Below are positions 17,177 to 26,097 of a DNA stretch of 64,000 nt, one piece after another. The notes under the pieces were generated by a model. That model was not told the DNA's origin and searched no databases. It saw nothing but the letters and a program-made list of their open reading frames with translations. The DNA is taken from the NCBI GenBank assembly GCA_017541025.1, contig JAFXZY010000093.1, forward strand, positions 1 through 64,000, given 5' to 3'. A program made the position numbers and the translations under genes. Each line of letters opens with the position of its first letter. Position 1 is the stretch's first letter. This stretch comes from Bacteroidaceae bacterium. Lineage in GTDB: Bacteria > Bacteroidota > Bacteroidia > Bacteroidales > Bacteroidaceae.

Positions 17177-17226
17177 GGTGTATAAAAACAAGCATTATGT
17201 GTGAAAATAAACCGTTTTTTCACATT
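17177..17226. promoter_or_regulatory. operator array between the C1 peptidase and the regulator
   Basis: GGTGTATAAAAAC at 17177-17189, TGTGTGAAAATAA at 17198-17210 (21 bp later) and inverse GTTTTTTCACATT at 17214-17226. Each differs from the sulfatase-operon consensus GGTGTGAAAAAAC at two or three positions, while order, orientation and 21 bp spacing are kept. The array lies between the divergent C1 peptidase and AraC-family genes, so it may also control the regulator itself; a TATTTTG at 17257-17263 faces the regulator. Confidence 0.7.
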
Positions 17227-17275
17227 TTACTTCCTACAGGAGCGTAGAAATGCGGATATTTTGTATCTTAGCGGC

Positions 17276-18418
17276 ATGATTGCCATTGGAGAGATGCAAA
17301 TAAGCGGTGTACTGACAATGTTGATGCTGTCGGTAATGCTAATGTTGTGCGTTCCTCATCGCTCGAAGCGAAGAAGCAGTTTTGCTCGTGCCAGATGGCT
17401 GATGGCGGCAGGCACAGGACTGATAAGCCTTCAGTTTCTGCTACAATACATCTTCGGGTTCCGCCAGATGGGTGTTACGCAGGCCGTGTTCTGCAACCTT
17501 CTGCTGTTTACACCCGCTTCGTTGCTCTGCAGCATGTCCATTCTGTATGTGCAGCGGCAGGGTATCGTCCGAAAGAGGGAATGGCTGTTGACGTGTGGTC
17601 TCTGCGTGGCATCGGTGCTGATACTTTTGGGCACCATCCTGCTGGACGGCATCCCCTTCCGGCAGGGATCATCGGCAATGCGGATAGCCGAATACGTGGT
17701 GGCGCTGCTCTACGTGGTGATGCAGACTTTCATCTTTATCATGCAATACAAGGCTTACATTCAAGTGAAGATGGCTGTGCACGAGTATTTTGACCGCGAA
17801 CGTCACGACCTCTTTGGTTGGATGGGTTTGAGCATGAGAATTATGGCGCTGTTGGCATTCTTTGTGCCGCTGGTGATCTTTACGGAAGGTAAGGCTCTGG
17901 TGCTGTTCTCCATCGCCTATTTCTTCTGTATCGCCTACAGCACCATCAGCTTGTACACCTACGGCGTGAGCGAGAACATCATCCGTGTGGAGGAAGCAGA
18001 GGGAAGTACTCTCCCTACTCCCCTTTTGGGTGAGTGTCCCCAAGTAGAGAACGATAAAAAAAACTCACCCAAAGGAGAAGAATCAGTGGAGCCCTTTATC
18101 TCTGACTCGCTTAAACTATGGATCGCCAATGCTCACTACCGTCAGCATAACCTGACGTTGAGCGTGGTGGCAAAACAAATGAAAGTGACACGCAAACAGT
18201 TGCAGGAATGGCTCCGACTTTCGGAATACAAAAACCTGGCTGGTTTGGTAACACAACTACGTATAGATGAGGCCAAACGCGTGTTAAAGGAGCATCCCGA
18301 ATGGTCGGTAGAGACAATAGCCGACTACTGCGGGTTCAGCAGCCGCGAGTACTTCCATCGTTCTTTCCGCGAATACACAGGTATGACACCCGCAAAGTTC
18401 CAAAATGGTAAGGGTTAA
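17276..18418 (+). CDS. membrane-anchored AraC-family transcriptional regulator
   Basis: 380 residues from the ATG at 17276; the frame is open further upstream, but that part overlaps the operator. The first 240 residues hold about seven hydrophobic segments. The last 100 are an AraC-type double helix-turn-helix (TLSVVAKQMKVTRKQLQEWL, then SVETIADYCGFSSREYFHRS and FREYTGMTPAKF). Such proteins probably sense an envelope or extracellular signal and bind DNA from the membrane. Between the parts, residues about 245-270 (STLPTPLLGECP...NSPKGEE) are encoded by a palindrome, TTTGGGTGAGT at 18025-18035 pairing with ACTCACCCAAA at 18063-18073, read in frame. Its end overlaps the convergent cotH-like gene by four bases. 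It is the obvious candidate to bind the flanking GGTGTGAAAAAAC arrays. Confidence 0.85.
   Translation: MIAIGEMQISGVLTMLMLSVMLMLCVPHRSKRRSSFARARWLMAAGTGLISLQFLLQYIFGFRQMGVTQAVFCNLLLFTPASLLCSMSILYVQRQGIVRKREWLLTCGLCVASVLILLGTILLDGIPFRQGSSAMRIAEYVVALLYVVMQTFIFIMQYKAYIQVKMAVHEYFDRERHDLFGWMGLSMRIMALLAFFVPLVIFTEGKALVLFSIAYFFCIAYSTISLYTYGVSENIIRVEEAEGSTLPTPLLGECPQVENDKKNSPKGEESVEPFISDSLKLWIANAHYRQHNLTLSVVAKQMKVTRKQLQEWLRLSEYKNLAGLVTQLRIDEAKRVLKEHPEWSVETIADYCGFSSREYFHRSFREYTGMTPAKFQNGKG
18011..18080. repeat. palindromic repeat inserted in the regulator gene
   Basis: CCCTACTCCCCTTTTGGGTG on the left and ACTCACCCAAAGGAGAAG on the right are complementary arms around a 27-base centre. The insert lies in the linker between the membrane and DNA-binding parts, where it is tolerated. 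Confidence 0.6.
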
Positions 18419-19872
18419 AGAACCACCTTCTTGCCATTGGTTATGTAAATACCCTTTTTAGTTAAAGCATTTACCTTACGGCCGCTGAGGTCATAGGATT
18501 CAGGGGATTGGTATGGCTTATAAGTCTTATCAATCCCGTCCTCCAGTTCCTGGGTTCTGGGAATGCCAAAGTAATCGTCCATCTCAAGGAATCGGTCAAC
18601 ATACCACTGCTCTATGAAAGAAATCTCACGGGCAAGGTCCTGAATATACATGGGGCGCGACCTTTTCTTGTCGAAGTGGTTGGTCATACGCTGCCAGGCT
18701 CCGCTTAGGATGAAGAGATTGCGGTATTTCTCCAGTTTGCTAAAAACAGAAGGGATGGAGAAGGGGCCTTGGCGACCTTCAATCCATCGCTGCTTTAGGA
18801 TTTTATTGTATTCGGCATCACTAATAATGGGCGAAATAGGGAAGGGCGCATTTTTGGAGAGAACATTCACAGGCCATACTGTATAGTTACCATCATAAAG
18901 CGTACCGTCAAAGCTACCGCCGAAACTGGTGTCCAAATCCCAGGGGGTTATTACAAACCTGCGGCGGTTGGCCTCAGTGGGGTCGGAGTCGTCAATGTTC
19001 TTGGTGGTGTTTCGTACACTAAGGAACCGGTTCTTGTTGCCCCAGTTGTCAACAATGCAGAGTGCCATGATAAACAGGTGGTAGTCGGCCAGATTCTCTA
19101 AGAAGAAATACTTTTTGACATAGTTTTTGTCATGACCGTTCTGGATAGCATCCTGCAAGGGTTTCCATGCCTGCAGGCCACCATATTCATCAGGATAAGT
19201 AAGTTCCCAAGCATCGTGCCACGCTACAACACAGGCAGAAGAATCTTCGCTGTAGCTGGGCTCGTTCTGATTGAGAATATCCTGAGTTCCACTCTTGTAT
19301 AAGGCTCCACGAATGACCACACTGCCATCCTCCTTCTCCTGCACCTTTTTTAGGTCGAGAAGTTTTCGGTTGATACGGTCGGACAGACAATAGATGCCAA
19401 AGTATTGGTCGTTGATATACAATTCCACAAACTTACCCTCTGTTCCGTTACGTCCGCCAAATTGGGTGTCGTAAGGCAAACGGGAGAACTCGTTCCAGAT
19501 ATCGAAAGCAACGCGGTTACGCATGCAAATGCGGTCGATGGCCATAGCATCCAGAATCCACGATGAGCAGGAACGCATGCCTAAGAGTGCAGAGTCTGCC
19601 TCCTCGGTGTAATCCGGGGTACGCAACTTTATGTTCAGCGAGGGCTTACACATATACTGTCTGGCTGTGGCACCGCGCGTCCTAAACTTGGCAGGAAGCT
19701 CCACCACACTGTCATCAGTGTCGGTTAGCGTCATGGTGCCGTTAACATACGGCATATCTGCCGTAATATCCCCCTCGAAATAAACTTTCATGACGGGAAG
19801 CTTGTCTGTTTCAGCTCCGAAAGAAACAAGATTCATAACAGAGAGAAGCAGGAAACAGATAAGTTTTCTCAT
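18415..19872 (-). CDS. CotH-kinase family surface protein with C-terminal tag
   Basis: 485 residues with a signal peptide (ending VSFGAET). The CotH region includes FRTRGATARQ...KPSLNIKL near residues 63-83, NRVAFDIW at 119-126, FVELYINDQYFGIYCLSDRI at 148-167 and PWDLDTSFGG at 310-319. CotH proteins are atypical protein kinases or related phosphotransferases; D275 and D312/D314 are in the expected places. The C-terminus carries YDLSGRKVN...KGIYITNGKKVVL, a tag typical of exported Prevotella proteins. It starts only four bases after cdsA and ends the rsfS-ftsH-cdsA operon, an odd place for a surface protein. The target is unknown. Confidence 0.85.
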   Translation of the reverse strand: MRKLICFLLLSVMNLVSFGAETDKLPVMKVYFEGDITADMPYVNGTMTLTDTDDSVVELPAKFRTRGATARQYMCKPSLNIKLRTPDYTEEADSALLGMRSCSSWILDAMAIDRICMRNRVAFDIWNEFSRLPYDTQFGGRNGTEGKFVELYINDQYFGIYCLSDRINRKLLDLKKVQEKEDGSVVIRGALYKSGTQDILNQNEPSYSEDSSACVVAWHDAWELTYPDEYGGLQAWKPLQDAIQNGHDKNYVKKYFFLENLADYHLFIMALCIVDNWGNKNRFLSVRNTTKNIDDSDPTEANRRRFVITPWDLDTSFGGSFDGTLYDGNYTVWPVNVLSKNAPFPISPIISDAEYNKILKQRWIEGRQGPFSIPSVFSKLEKYRNLFILSGAWQRMTNHFDKKRSRPMYIQDLAREISFIEQWYVDRFLEMDDYFGIPRTQELEDGIDKTYKPYQSPESYDLSGRKVNALTKKGIYITNGKKVVL

Positions 19873-19876
19873 AATT

Positions 19877-20719
19877 TTATAATAAGATAAAGTAAATGGT
19901 TACTGCAGGAATAGCTAGCAGGCTGCTGTCGAAACGATCCAGCAAACCTCCGTGACCGGGAAGGATGTGACTGCTATCCTTGATGCCAAGCTGACGTTTT
20001 AGATGACTTTCAACCAAATCGCCAAACGTACCGCTGATTACTACCACGGCAGCAAAGCCTAACCATTGCAGCAGACTTAATGTGCCAGGTTGCAAGTACC
20101 AAACACCTACGCTGGCCAAGAGGGTAAAGATGCAGCCACCTATGCTGCCAATCCATGTCTTCTTGGGCGATACGCTGGGGAAGAGCTTCCAGGGGAAGAT
20201 ACCATGCAAGGAAAGACCTGAGAGATAGGCAAACGTGTCGTTCACCCAAAGGAAGATGAAGAGGGCAAGCGGATAGATCCATGTATAGGCCATTCTGCCA
20301 GCAGCCTCGTCGGTATTAATGCTGAGCAAAGGCAGCAACGAAAAAGGCAATGCCACATATAGCTGTGAAGCCAGGGAAAGACTCCAGTTGCGGATGGAAT
20401 CTTGACTGCCCCTGTACAATTCGCTTACCATTATATATAATAGGAGCAGAGCCCAAACAGCTGTCACACGGGGGGCGGTGTCGCTGCCAATACAGAATAG
20501 CCAGACGGCAGCCACCAAGATGAAGCCGGCCAATGCATTAATGGCCCGGGGCAAACTGGCCCCAGCATGGTGATTCATTACGGTGCCGAACTCGAAAAGA
20601 GTAGCTGCAGCCACAAAGCCGAAGAAGAAGAAGGCAGTTACAGGACTGCATACCGTGCAACCAATCAGTAACACGACATATATCAGACCGGTGAGTGTGC
20701 GAGTGATAAGATTCTTCAT
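19877..20719 (-). CDS. cdsA: phosphatidate cytidylyltransferase
   Basis: 280 residues with seven to eight hydrophobic segments. The family signature is intact near the C-terminus: SHLKRQLGIKDSSHILPGHG followed by GLLDRFD. The enzyme makes CDP-diacylglycerol from phosphatidate and CTP in the inner membrane, the branch point for phosphatidylethanolamine and phosphatidylglycerol. It lies 12 bp after ftsH and four bases before the cotH-like gene. Confidence 0.95.
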   Translation of the reverse strand: MKNLITRTLTGLIYVVLLIGCTVCSPVTAFFFFGFVAAATLFEFGTVMNHHAGASLPRAINALAGFILVAAVWLFCIGSDTAPRVTAVWALLLLYIMVSELYRGSQDSIRNWSLSLASQLYVALPFSLLPLLSINTDEAAGRMAYTWIYPLALFIFLWVNDTFAYLSGLSLHGIFPWKLFPSVSPKKTWIGSIGGCIFTLLASVGVWYLQPGTLSLLQWLGFAAVVVISGTFGDLVESHLKRQLGIKDSSHILPGHGGLLDRFDSSLLAIPAVTIYFILL

Positions 20720-20731
20720 TGAAATTGAACA

Positions 20732-22690
20732 TTAAGGGTTCTCTGAGGGGTCAGAGGGCTCTTTTGGCTCTTCTGCCAGTAACTCTTCGGTTCTACTACT
20801 CCAGGGACGAGGGCCAAAGATGCGCTCAACGTCCTCGGCAAAGATAACCTCACGCTCCACCAAGAGCTGAGCCAACTGGGCATGACCTTCGGTATGCTGA
20901 CTGAGAATGTCCTTGGCACGTTGGTACTGCTTGGCTATCATTTTCTGCGTTTCCTGGTCGATGAGCTGAGCCGTAGCCTCGCTGTACGGACGCTGGAAGT
21001 TATATTCCTGATTGTTGTAATAGCAGATGTTAGGCAGTTCGTCAGCCATTCCCATGTAAGCTATCATGCTATAGGCCTGCTTGGTGACACGCTCCAGATC
21101 GTTCATGGCTCCACTGCTGATGTGACCTGTGAAGAGTTCCTCAGCGGCACGGCCGCCCAGCGTAGCACACATCTCGTCGAGCATCTGCTCGCGAGTAGTT
21201 ATCTGACGCTCCTCGGGCAAGTACCAGGCAGCACCCAAGGCACGACCACGCGGAACGATCGTTACCTTAACCAGTGGATTAGCATACTGGAGCAACCAAC
21301 TGATGGTGGCATGACCAGCCTCGTGAAGGGCAATGGTGCGCTTCTCCTCAGCCGTCATAACCTTGGTCTTCTTCTCTAGACCGCCAATGATGCGGTCAAC
21401 GGCTGCCAAGAAATCATCCTTGCCGACCGTCGTCTTGCTGTTACGGGCTGCAATCAGAGCTGCCTCGTTGCAAACGTTTGCAATATCGGCACCGCTGAAG
21501 CCGGGAGTCTGACGTGCCAAGAAGTCGATATCCAAACTGTTGTCGGTCTTAACAGGACGCAAATGTACCTGGAAGATTTCCTTACGTTCGTTTACATCGG
21601 GCAGATCAACGTGTATCTGACGGTCGAAACGTCCTGCACGAAGCAAGGCTTTGTCCAGAATATCGGCACGGTTGGTAGCGGCCAAGATAATCACACCGCT
21701 GTTGGTACCAAAGCCGTCCATTTCGGTAAGTAACTGGTTCAGGGTACTCTCACGCTCATCGTTGGCGCCCATCTGAATACCTCTGCTACGAGCGCGACCC
21801 ACTGCATCAATTTCATCAATGAAAATAATACAAGGTGCTTTTTCCTTAGCCTGACGGAAAAGGTCGCGTACACGACTGGCACCAACTCCCACGAACATCT
21901 CTACAAAGTCGCTACCCGACATAGAGAAGAAAGGAACGTCGGCCTCGCCAGCCACAGCCTTTGCCAGAAGGGTTTTACCTGTACCCGGAGGACCAACCAG
22001 CAATGCACCCTTTGGTATCTTACCACCCAAATCAGTATATTTATTGGGATTCTTCAGGAATTCTACAATCTCCTGCACCTCCTGCTTGGCACCAGCCTGA
22101 CCAGCCACATCCTTGAAGGTAACCTTACTGGCCTCCTCCTTATCTACCAACTGAGCACGACTCCGGCCTACATTGAAAATACCCATAGGACCTCCGCCGC
22201 TGCTGCCTCCACCGCCGCCCATACGACGCATAATGAAAATCCAGAAGAGGGCAATGAGGATAAGGGGACCAAAACTCCACAGGAAGTTGGAAATGGTATC
22301 GCTGCTGTTCTCATATTTTACATCACCGCTGAAATGTCCAGCCTCATGCTCCTGCTCCATAAAATCTTCCAACTTATCGGCAGAAGGGTATTGCGACTGC
22401 ACAATACTCGTAGCACCGGGCTTTATCTTGGTAGTGGGGAATACGTCACGCAGATGTGACGGTTCCACATACATTATCAGAGTTCCTTCCTTCTTGTTTA
22501 CTACGACTTTACTGGCATACCCTTTTTTGACGTACTCCTTGAACTGGCTGTAGGTCACCTCCTTGGAGCCGCCATTCAACAATGAACCGTTGCCGCCATT
22601 GAGAATGAGGAATCCGAGCACAATGGCAATTATCAAGTACAACCAAGTAAGGCTGAACTGCGGATATTTGGGTTTCTTCTGCTTACTCAT
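20732..22690 (-). CDS. ftsH: ATP-dependent zinc metalloprotease FtsH
   Basis: 652 residues. Two transmembrane segments (about residues 13-31 and 136-155) frame a periplasmic domain. They are followed by a Gly-rich linker, Walker A GPPGTGKT (233-240), Walker B IIFIDEID (288-295), the second region of homology ending RAGRFDR (351-357) and the zinc site HEAGH (456-460). The tail is acidic and Pro-rich. FtsH extracts and degrades misfolded membrane proteins and some soluble regulators. It is the second gene of the rsfS operon. Confidence 0.97.
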   Translation of the reverse strand: MSKQKKPKYPQFSLTWLYLIIAIVLGFLILNGGNGSLLNGGSKEVTYSQFKEYVKKGYASKVVVNKKEGTLIMYVEPSHLRDVFPTTKIKPGATSIVQSQYPSADKLEDFMEQEHEAGHFSGDVKYENSSDTISNFLWSFGPLILIALFWIFIMRRMGGGGGSSGGGPMGIFNVGRSRAQLVDKEEASKVTFKDVAGQAGAKQEVQEIVEFLKNPNKYTDLGGKIPKGALLVGPPGTGKTLLAKAVAGEADVPFFSMSGSDFVEMFVGVGASRVRDLFRQAKEKAPCIIFIDEIDAVGRARSRGIQMGANDERESTLNQLLTEMDGFGTNSGVIILAATNRADILDKALLRAGRFDRQIHVDLPDVNERKEIFQVHLRPVKTDNSLDIDFLARQTPGFSGADIANVCNEAALIAARNSKTTVGKDDFLAAVDRIIGGLEKKTKVMTAEEKRTIALHEAGHATISWLLQYANPLVKVTIVPRGRALGAAWYLPEERQITTREQMLDEMCATLGGRAAEELFTGHISSGAMNDLERVTKQAYSMIAYMGMADELPNICYYNNQEYNFQRPYSEATAQLIDQETQKMIAKQYQRAKDILSQHTEGHAQLAQLLVEREVIFAEDVERIFGPRPWSSRTEELLAEEPKEPSDPSENP

Positions 22691-22710
22691 AAAATCGAAT
22701 ATTCATTATA

Positions 22711-23085
22711 TTAGTCCAAATCGGGCACCTCTGTCAATTGAGCATCGGCCCATAGGTGCTCTATGTCATAAAAGGCACGCTCCTCAGGCAAAAGGATGTG
22801 GACAATGACCTCGGCATAATCCATAGCCACCCATTGGGAGTAATGCAAACCATCTACTGCCATCGGCTTCTGGTGTGCCAACTCAAGAGCCTTGTCGCCT
22901 ACGCTGCGAGTCAATGCTTGTATCTGTGAGGGGGAACCGCCAGTGGCAATCACGAAATAACCACAAATGGTATCCGGAATCTCTGTCAGGTCCACCACAA
23001 CAATATTTCTACCTTTTTTATCTTGCATTCCCTGCACTATTGCTTCTACCAGGGGATTCTTTTCTTTTTTCAACTTCTTTATCAT
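22711..23085 (-). CDS. rsfS: ribosomal silencing factor RsfS
   Basis: 124 residues from the ATG at 23085. The core reads VVDLTEIPDTICGYFVIATG, then a conserved DGLHYSQWVAMDYAEVIVHI stretch, the hallmark of RsfS/DUF143 proteins. RsfS binds ribosomal protein L14 and blocks subunit joining when nutrients are short. A perfect promoter ends about 12 bases before the ATG, so the leader is very short. ftsH follows after 20 bp. Confidence 0.93.
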   Translation of the reverse strand: MIKKLKKEKNPLVEAIVQGMQDKKGRNIVVVDLTEIPDTICGYFVIATGGSPSQIQALTRSVGDKALELAHQKPMAVDGLHYSQWVAMDYAEVIVHILLPEERAFYDIEHLWADAQLTEVPDLD

Positions 23086-23097
23086 TTTAATTGGGCA

Positions 23098-23129
23098 CAA
23101 AGGTACAGAGAGTTGGGCGATAATGCAAA
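23098..23129 (-). promoter_or_regulatory. promoter of the rsfS-ftsH-cdsA-cotH operon
   Basis: On the minus strand TTTG (23129-23126), a 20-base gap and TACCTTTG (23105-23098). The start point would be only about seven bases before the rsfS ATG, giving a nearly leaderless mRNA. Confidence 0.8.
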
Positions 23130-23155
23130 TTTTTTGTATTTTTTTGGCATAAAGT

Positions 23156-23186
23156 TTTGTCAGTTCGGAAAAAGTGTCTACCTTTG
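23156..23186 (+). promoter_or_regulatory. promoter of tRNA-Gln
   Basis: TTTG at 23156-23159, a 19-base gap and TACCTTTG at 23179-23186: a consensus Bacteroidetes promoter 30 bases before the tRNA. Confidence 0.8.
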
Positions 23187-23216
23187 CACCGCAAAACGAG
23201 TTAATTTCGTTGTTAT

Positions 23217-23290
23217 TGGGCTATGGTGTAATGGTAACACTGCAGATTCTGGTCCTGCCTTTCCTGGTTCGAGTCCGGGTAGCCCAACCA
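23217..23290 (+). tRNA. tRNA-Gln (anticodon CTG), CCA encoded
   Basis: Acceptor TGGGCTA pairs with TAGCCCA, keeping the U1-A72 pair typical of tRNA-Gln. The D arm contains GGTGTAATGGTAACAC, the anticodon loop is TTCTGGT, and the T arm has GGTTCGAGTCC. The anticodon stem has one mismatch next to the loop. CCA is present at 23288-23290, unlike in tRNA-Lys here. Confidence 0.93.
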
Positions 23291-23327
23291 AAGAAGAGCT
23301 TCACTAATTTGTGAGGCTCTTCTTTAT
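23290..23327 (+). terminator. terminator after tRNA-Gln
   Basis: AAAGAAGAGC...TTCAC pairs with GTGAG...GCTCTTCTTT around a short A/T loop, followed by TTATTA. Confidence 0.8.
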
Positions 23328-23480
23328 TATCAATTATCATTCAGTAATTGGACAAAAGCTCTTTTATATAAATCCATTTTACATCTTATTTTTATCCCAC
23401 GGAGTTGTCTTTATTAATAATTCATGCTCCCAAACAGAAAAAACTTTTTTCATTCTGTTTACTTAATCAAATTTTTGCAT

Positions 23481-23488
23481 TACCTTTG
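23481..23488 (+). promoter_or_regulatory. -7 box for pyrE
   Basis: TACCTTTG 41 bases before the pyrE ATG. No clear -33 TTTG is at the expected distance. Confidence 0.55.
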
Positions 23489-23528
23489 CACCTCAAAAGA
23501 GAGCATTATATAAAATAGGAATACGAAT

Positions 23529-24161
23529 ATGAATACATTGGAATCTATTTTTGCGGAGAAACTGCTGAATGTTAAAGCTATAAAGTTGCAGCCCAGCAAT
23601 CCTTTTACCTGGGCAAGTGGTTGGAAGAGTCCTTTTTATTGTGACAATCGTAAGACACTTTCTTACACGGACCTTCGCTCGTTCGTTAAGATTGAGCTAA
23701 CACGCACTATTCTGGAGAACTTTCAGGATGTTGATGCTATTGCTGGTGTTGCTACAGGTGCTATTGCTCAGGGCGCTTTGGTAGCCGATGCACTGAACCT
23801 GCCTTTTGTCTATGTTCGTAGCAAACCAAAGGATCACGGACTGGAAAACCTGATTGAGGGTGAGTTGAAGCCAGGTATGAAAGTAGTGGTTGTTGAGGAC
23901 CTTATCAGCACAGGTGGTAGCAGTTTGAAAGCTGTGGAGGCAATTCGCAATAACGGTTGCGAGGTGGTTGGTATGGTGGCTAGCTACACTTACGGTTTCC
24001 CCGTTGCTGCAAAGGCCTTTGCCGATGCTAAGGTGAAGCTTATCACGCTCACCAATTACGAGTCTGTTGTGGCTCAGGCGGTTAAAACTGGCTACATTAC
24101 TGAGGATGAAGTAGAAGTGCTACACGAGTGGCGCAAGGACCCCGCTCATTGGAACGGATAA
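23529..24161 (+). CDS. pyrE: orotate phosphoribosyltransferase
   Basis: 210 residues, the normal length. The PRPP-binding motif VVVVEDLISTGGSS, the flexible-loop lysines KPKDHG and the N-terminal WASGWKSPFYCDNR segment identify the enzyme. It joins orotate to PRPP to give OMP in pyrimidine synthesis. An SRPBCC-domain gene follows after two bases and argH after that, as in other Bacteroidales. Confidence 0.96.
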   Translation: MNTLESIFAEKLLNVKAIKLQPSNPFTWASGWKSPFYCDNRKTLSYTDLRSFVKIELTRTILENFQDVDAIAGVATGAIAQGALVADALNLPFVYVRSKPKDHGLENLIEGELKPGMKVVVVEDLISTGGSSLKAVEAIRNNGCEVVGMVASYTYGFPVAAKAFADAKVKLITLTNYESVVAQAVKTGYITEDEVEVLHEWRKDPAHWNG

Positions 24162-24163
24162 TT

Positions 24164-24643
24164 ATGGCAGAATATAAAAGCGACGTAAAGAGGATTCCGG
24201 CTCCTGTGGAGCGTGTGTACGGAAAACTGTCTGACTTGAACAACCTGTCTGTAATTCAGCAGAATTTGGATAATCCCATAATTCGCGAAAAGATGCTGGA
24301 ACAGGCTGGTGACAAGGCTTCACCTGAACAGTTGGACAGTATTTTGGAGAAACTGCGCGAACTGAAGTTCGACAGCGATAGTGTTTCTGGTTCTTCACCC
24401 ATGGGCAACATTACGTTGCGCATCATTGAGCGCGAGGAGAATAAGACCATTAAGTTTGTGCTGGAGGGTTCTCCCATTCTGGCCAACATGTGGATACAGT
24501 TGCTACCTGCCACAGATCAGGAGTGCGCTATGAAGTTGACAGTAAAGGCCGACTTGAATTTCTTCATCAAGCAGGTGATTGGCAATAAACTGCAGCAGGG
24601 AGTAGATGGGTTGGCACAGATGTTGGCAAGTATACCTTATTAG
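24164..24643 (+). CDS. SRPBCC-fold protein, pyrE-argH neighbour
   Basis: 159 residues starting two bases after pyrE. MAEYKSDVKRIPAPVERVYG and the alternating beta pattern up to the final long helix (NKLQQGVDGLAQML) fit the START/SRPBCC (polyketide cyclase-like) fold, which makes a hydrophobic pocket. Ligand and role are unknown. The tight spacing suggests co-translation with pyrE. Confidence 0.8.
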   Translation: MAEYKSDVKRIPAPVERVYGKLSDLNNLSVIQQNLDNPIIREKMLEQAGDKASPEQLDSILEKLRELKFDSDSVSGSSPMGNITLRIIEREENKTIKFVLEGSPILANMWIQLLPATDQECAMKLTVKADLNFFIKQVIGNKLQQGVDGLAQMLASIPY

Positions 24644-24646
24644 TCG

Positions 24647-24732
24647 AGAGTTTAAAGTTTAGAGTCAGTTTAATCAGTTGAAAGTTGAACGTGGGTATTA
24701 AATGCTCAATGTTCAATGCTCAATGTTCAATG
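24647..24732. repeat. microrepeats upstream of argH
   Basis: 24647-24690 repeats GTTTAGAG/GTTTAAAG/GTTGAAAG words. 24702-24732 repeats TCAATGTTCAATGC words four times, ending eight bases before the argH ATG. Confidence 0.75.
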
Positions 24733-24739
24733 TAAGAAG

Positions 24740-26080
24740 ATGGCAAAGCTTTGGGATAAAGGGTTTGAGATTCAAGACAAGATAGAACGTTTTACCATTG
24801 GACGTGATCGCGAGATGGACCTCTATCTGGCTGAAGCCGATGTATTAGGCTCTATGGCTCACATCACCATGTTGGAGAGCATTGGCCTTTTGCAGGCCGA
24901 CGAGTTGAAGCAACTCTTGGCGGAACTCAAGATTATTCACGCCCAGATTAAGAAAGGCGAGTTCGTGATTGAAGAAGGTATAGAGGATGTACACTCTCAA
25001 GTGGAATTGATGCTTACCCGCAAGTTGGGCGATATAGGCAAGAAAATTCATTCGGGTCGTAGTCGTAACGATCAGGTGTTGGTAGACCTAAAACTCTTTA
25101 TTCGTCGACAGTTGAAGGATATTGCTTCTGATGTTATGGATCTCTTCAAGGAGCTGCAGTTGCAGAGTGAGCGCTACAAGAATGTGTTGATGCCAGGCTA
25201 TACGCATCTGCAAGTGGCTATGCCCAGCAGCTTTGGGCTTTGGTTTGGTGCCTACGCCGAGAGTCTGGTGGATGATATGATGTTCCTGCAGGCGGCCTTC
25301 CGTATGACCAACCGCAATCCCTTAGGTTCTGCTGCAGGATATGGTAGCAGCTTCCCATTGAACCGTACTATGACTACAGAACTGCTTGGTTTCGACTCAA
25401 TGAATTACAATGTGGTTTATGCGCAGATGGGGCGTGGCAAAACAGAGCGTAACGTGGCTTTTGCTTTGGCCAGCATAGCTGGCACTATTAGTAAACTGGC
25501 CTTTGATGCTTGTATGTTCAGCAGCCAAAACTTTGCCTTTGTGAAGCTGCCTAACGACTGCACCACAGGTTCCAGTATCATGCCGCACAAGAAGAATCCT
25601 GATGTTTTTGAGCTTACTCGCGCTAAATGCAACAAGTTGCAAGGTTTGCCCCAACAGATTATCCTCATCATGAATAATCTGCCCAGTGGCTATTTCCGCG
25701 ACCTGCAAATCATTAAGGAAGTTTTCTTGCCTGCTTTTCAGGAGTTGCGTGACTGCCTGCAGATGACCACATACATTATTAAAAAGATAAAGGTGAACGA
25801 GGACATCCTGTCTGATTTGCGTTACGACCTTATATTCTCTGTAGAAGAGGTGAATCGTCTGGTTACAGAAGGAATGCCCTTCAGGGATGCCTATAAGAAA
25901 GTGGGGTTGGATATTGAAGCTGGCAAGTTCACTCCTTGCAAAGAGGTGCACCACACCCACGAGGGTTCTATTGGCAACCTCTGCACAAAGCAGATTGCGG
26001 CCCTGATGGATAGTGTGTGGGAAGGTTTTAACTTCCAGAAGATGGAAGAAGCAGAAGCTGCCCTGATAGATGGTAAATGA
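24740..26080 (+). CDS. argH: argininosuccinate lyase
   Basis: 446 residues from the ATG at 24740; an earlier in-frame ATG lies inside the microrepeat. The fumarase/lyase signature GSSIMPHKKNPD, the HSGRSRNDQV segment and GYTHLQVAMP are all present. It splits argininosuccinate into arginine and fumarate in the last step of arginine synthesis. Confidence 0.96.
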   Translation: MAKLWDKGFEIQDKIERFTIGRDREMDLYLAEADVLGSMAHITMLESIGLLQADELKQLLAELKIIHAQIKKGEFVIEEGIEDVHSQVELMLTRKLGDIGKKIHSGRSRNDQVLVDLKLFIRRQLKDIASDVMDLFKELQLQSERYKNVLMPGYTHLQVAMPSSFGLWFGAYAESLVDDMMFLQAAFRMTNRNPLGSAAGYGSSFPLNRTMTTELLGFDSMNYNVVYAQMGRGKTERNVAFALASIAGTISKLAFDACMFSSQNFAFVKLPNDCTTGSSIMPHKKNPDVFELTRAKCNKLQGLPQQIILIMNNLPSGYFRDLQIIKEVFLPAFQELRDCLQMTTYIIKKIKVNEDILSDLRYDLIFSVEEVNRLVTEGMPFRDAYKKVGLDIEAGKFTPCKEVHHTHEGSIGNLCTKQIAALMDSVWEGFNFQKMEEAEAALIDGK

Positions 26081-26097
26081 TTAATGGTTATTGGTTA

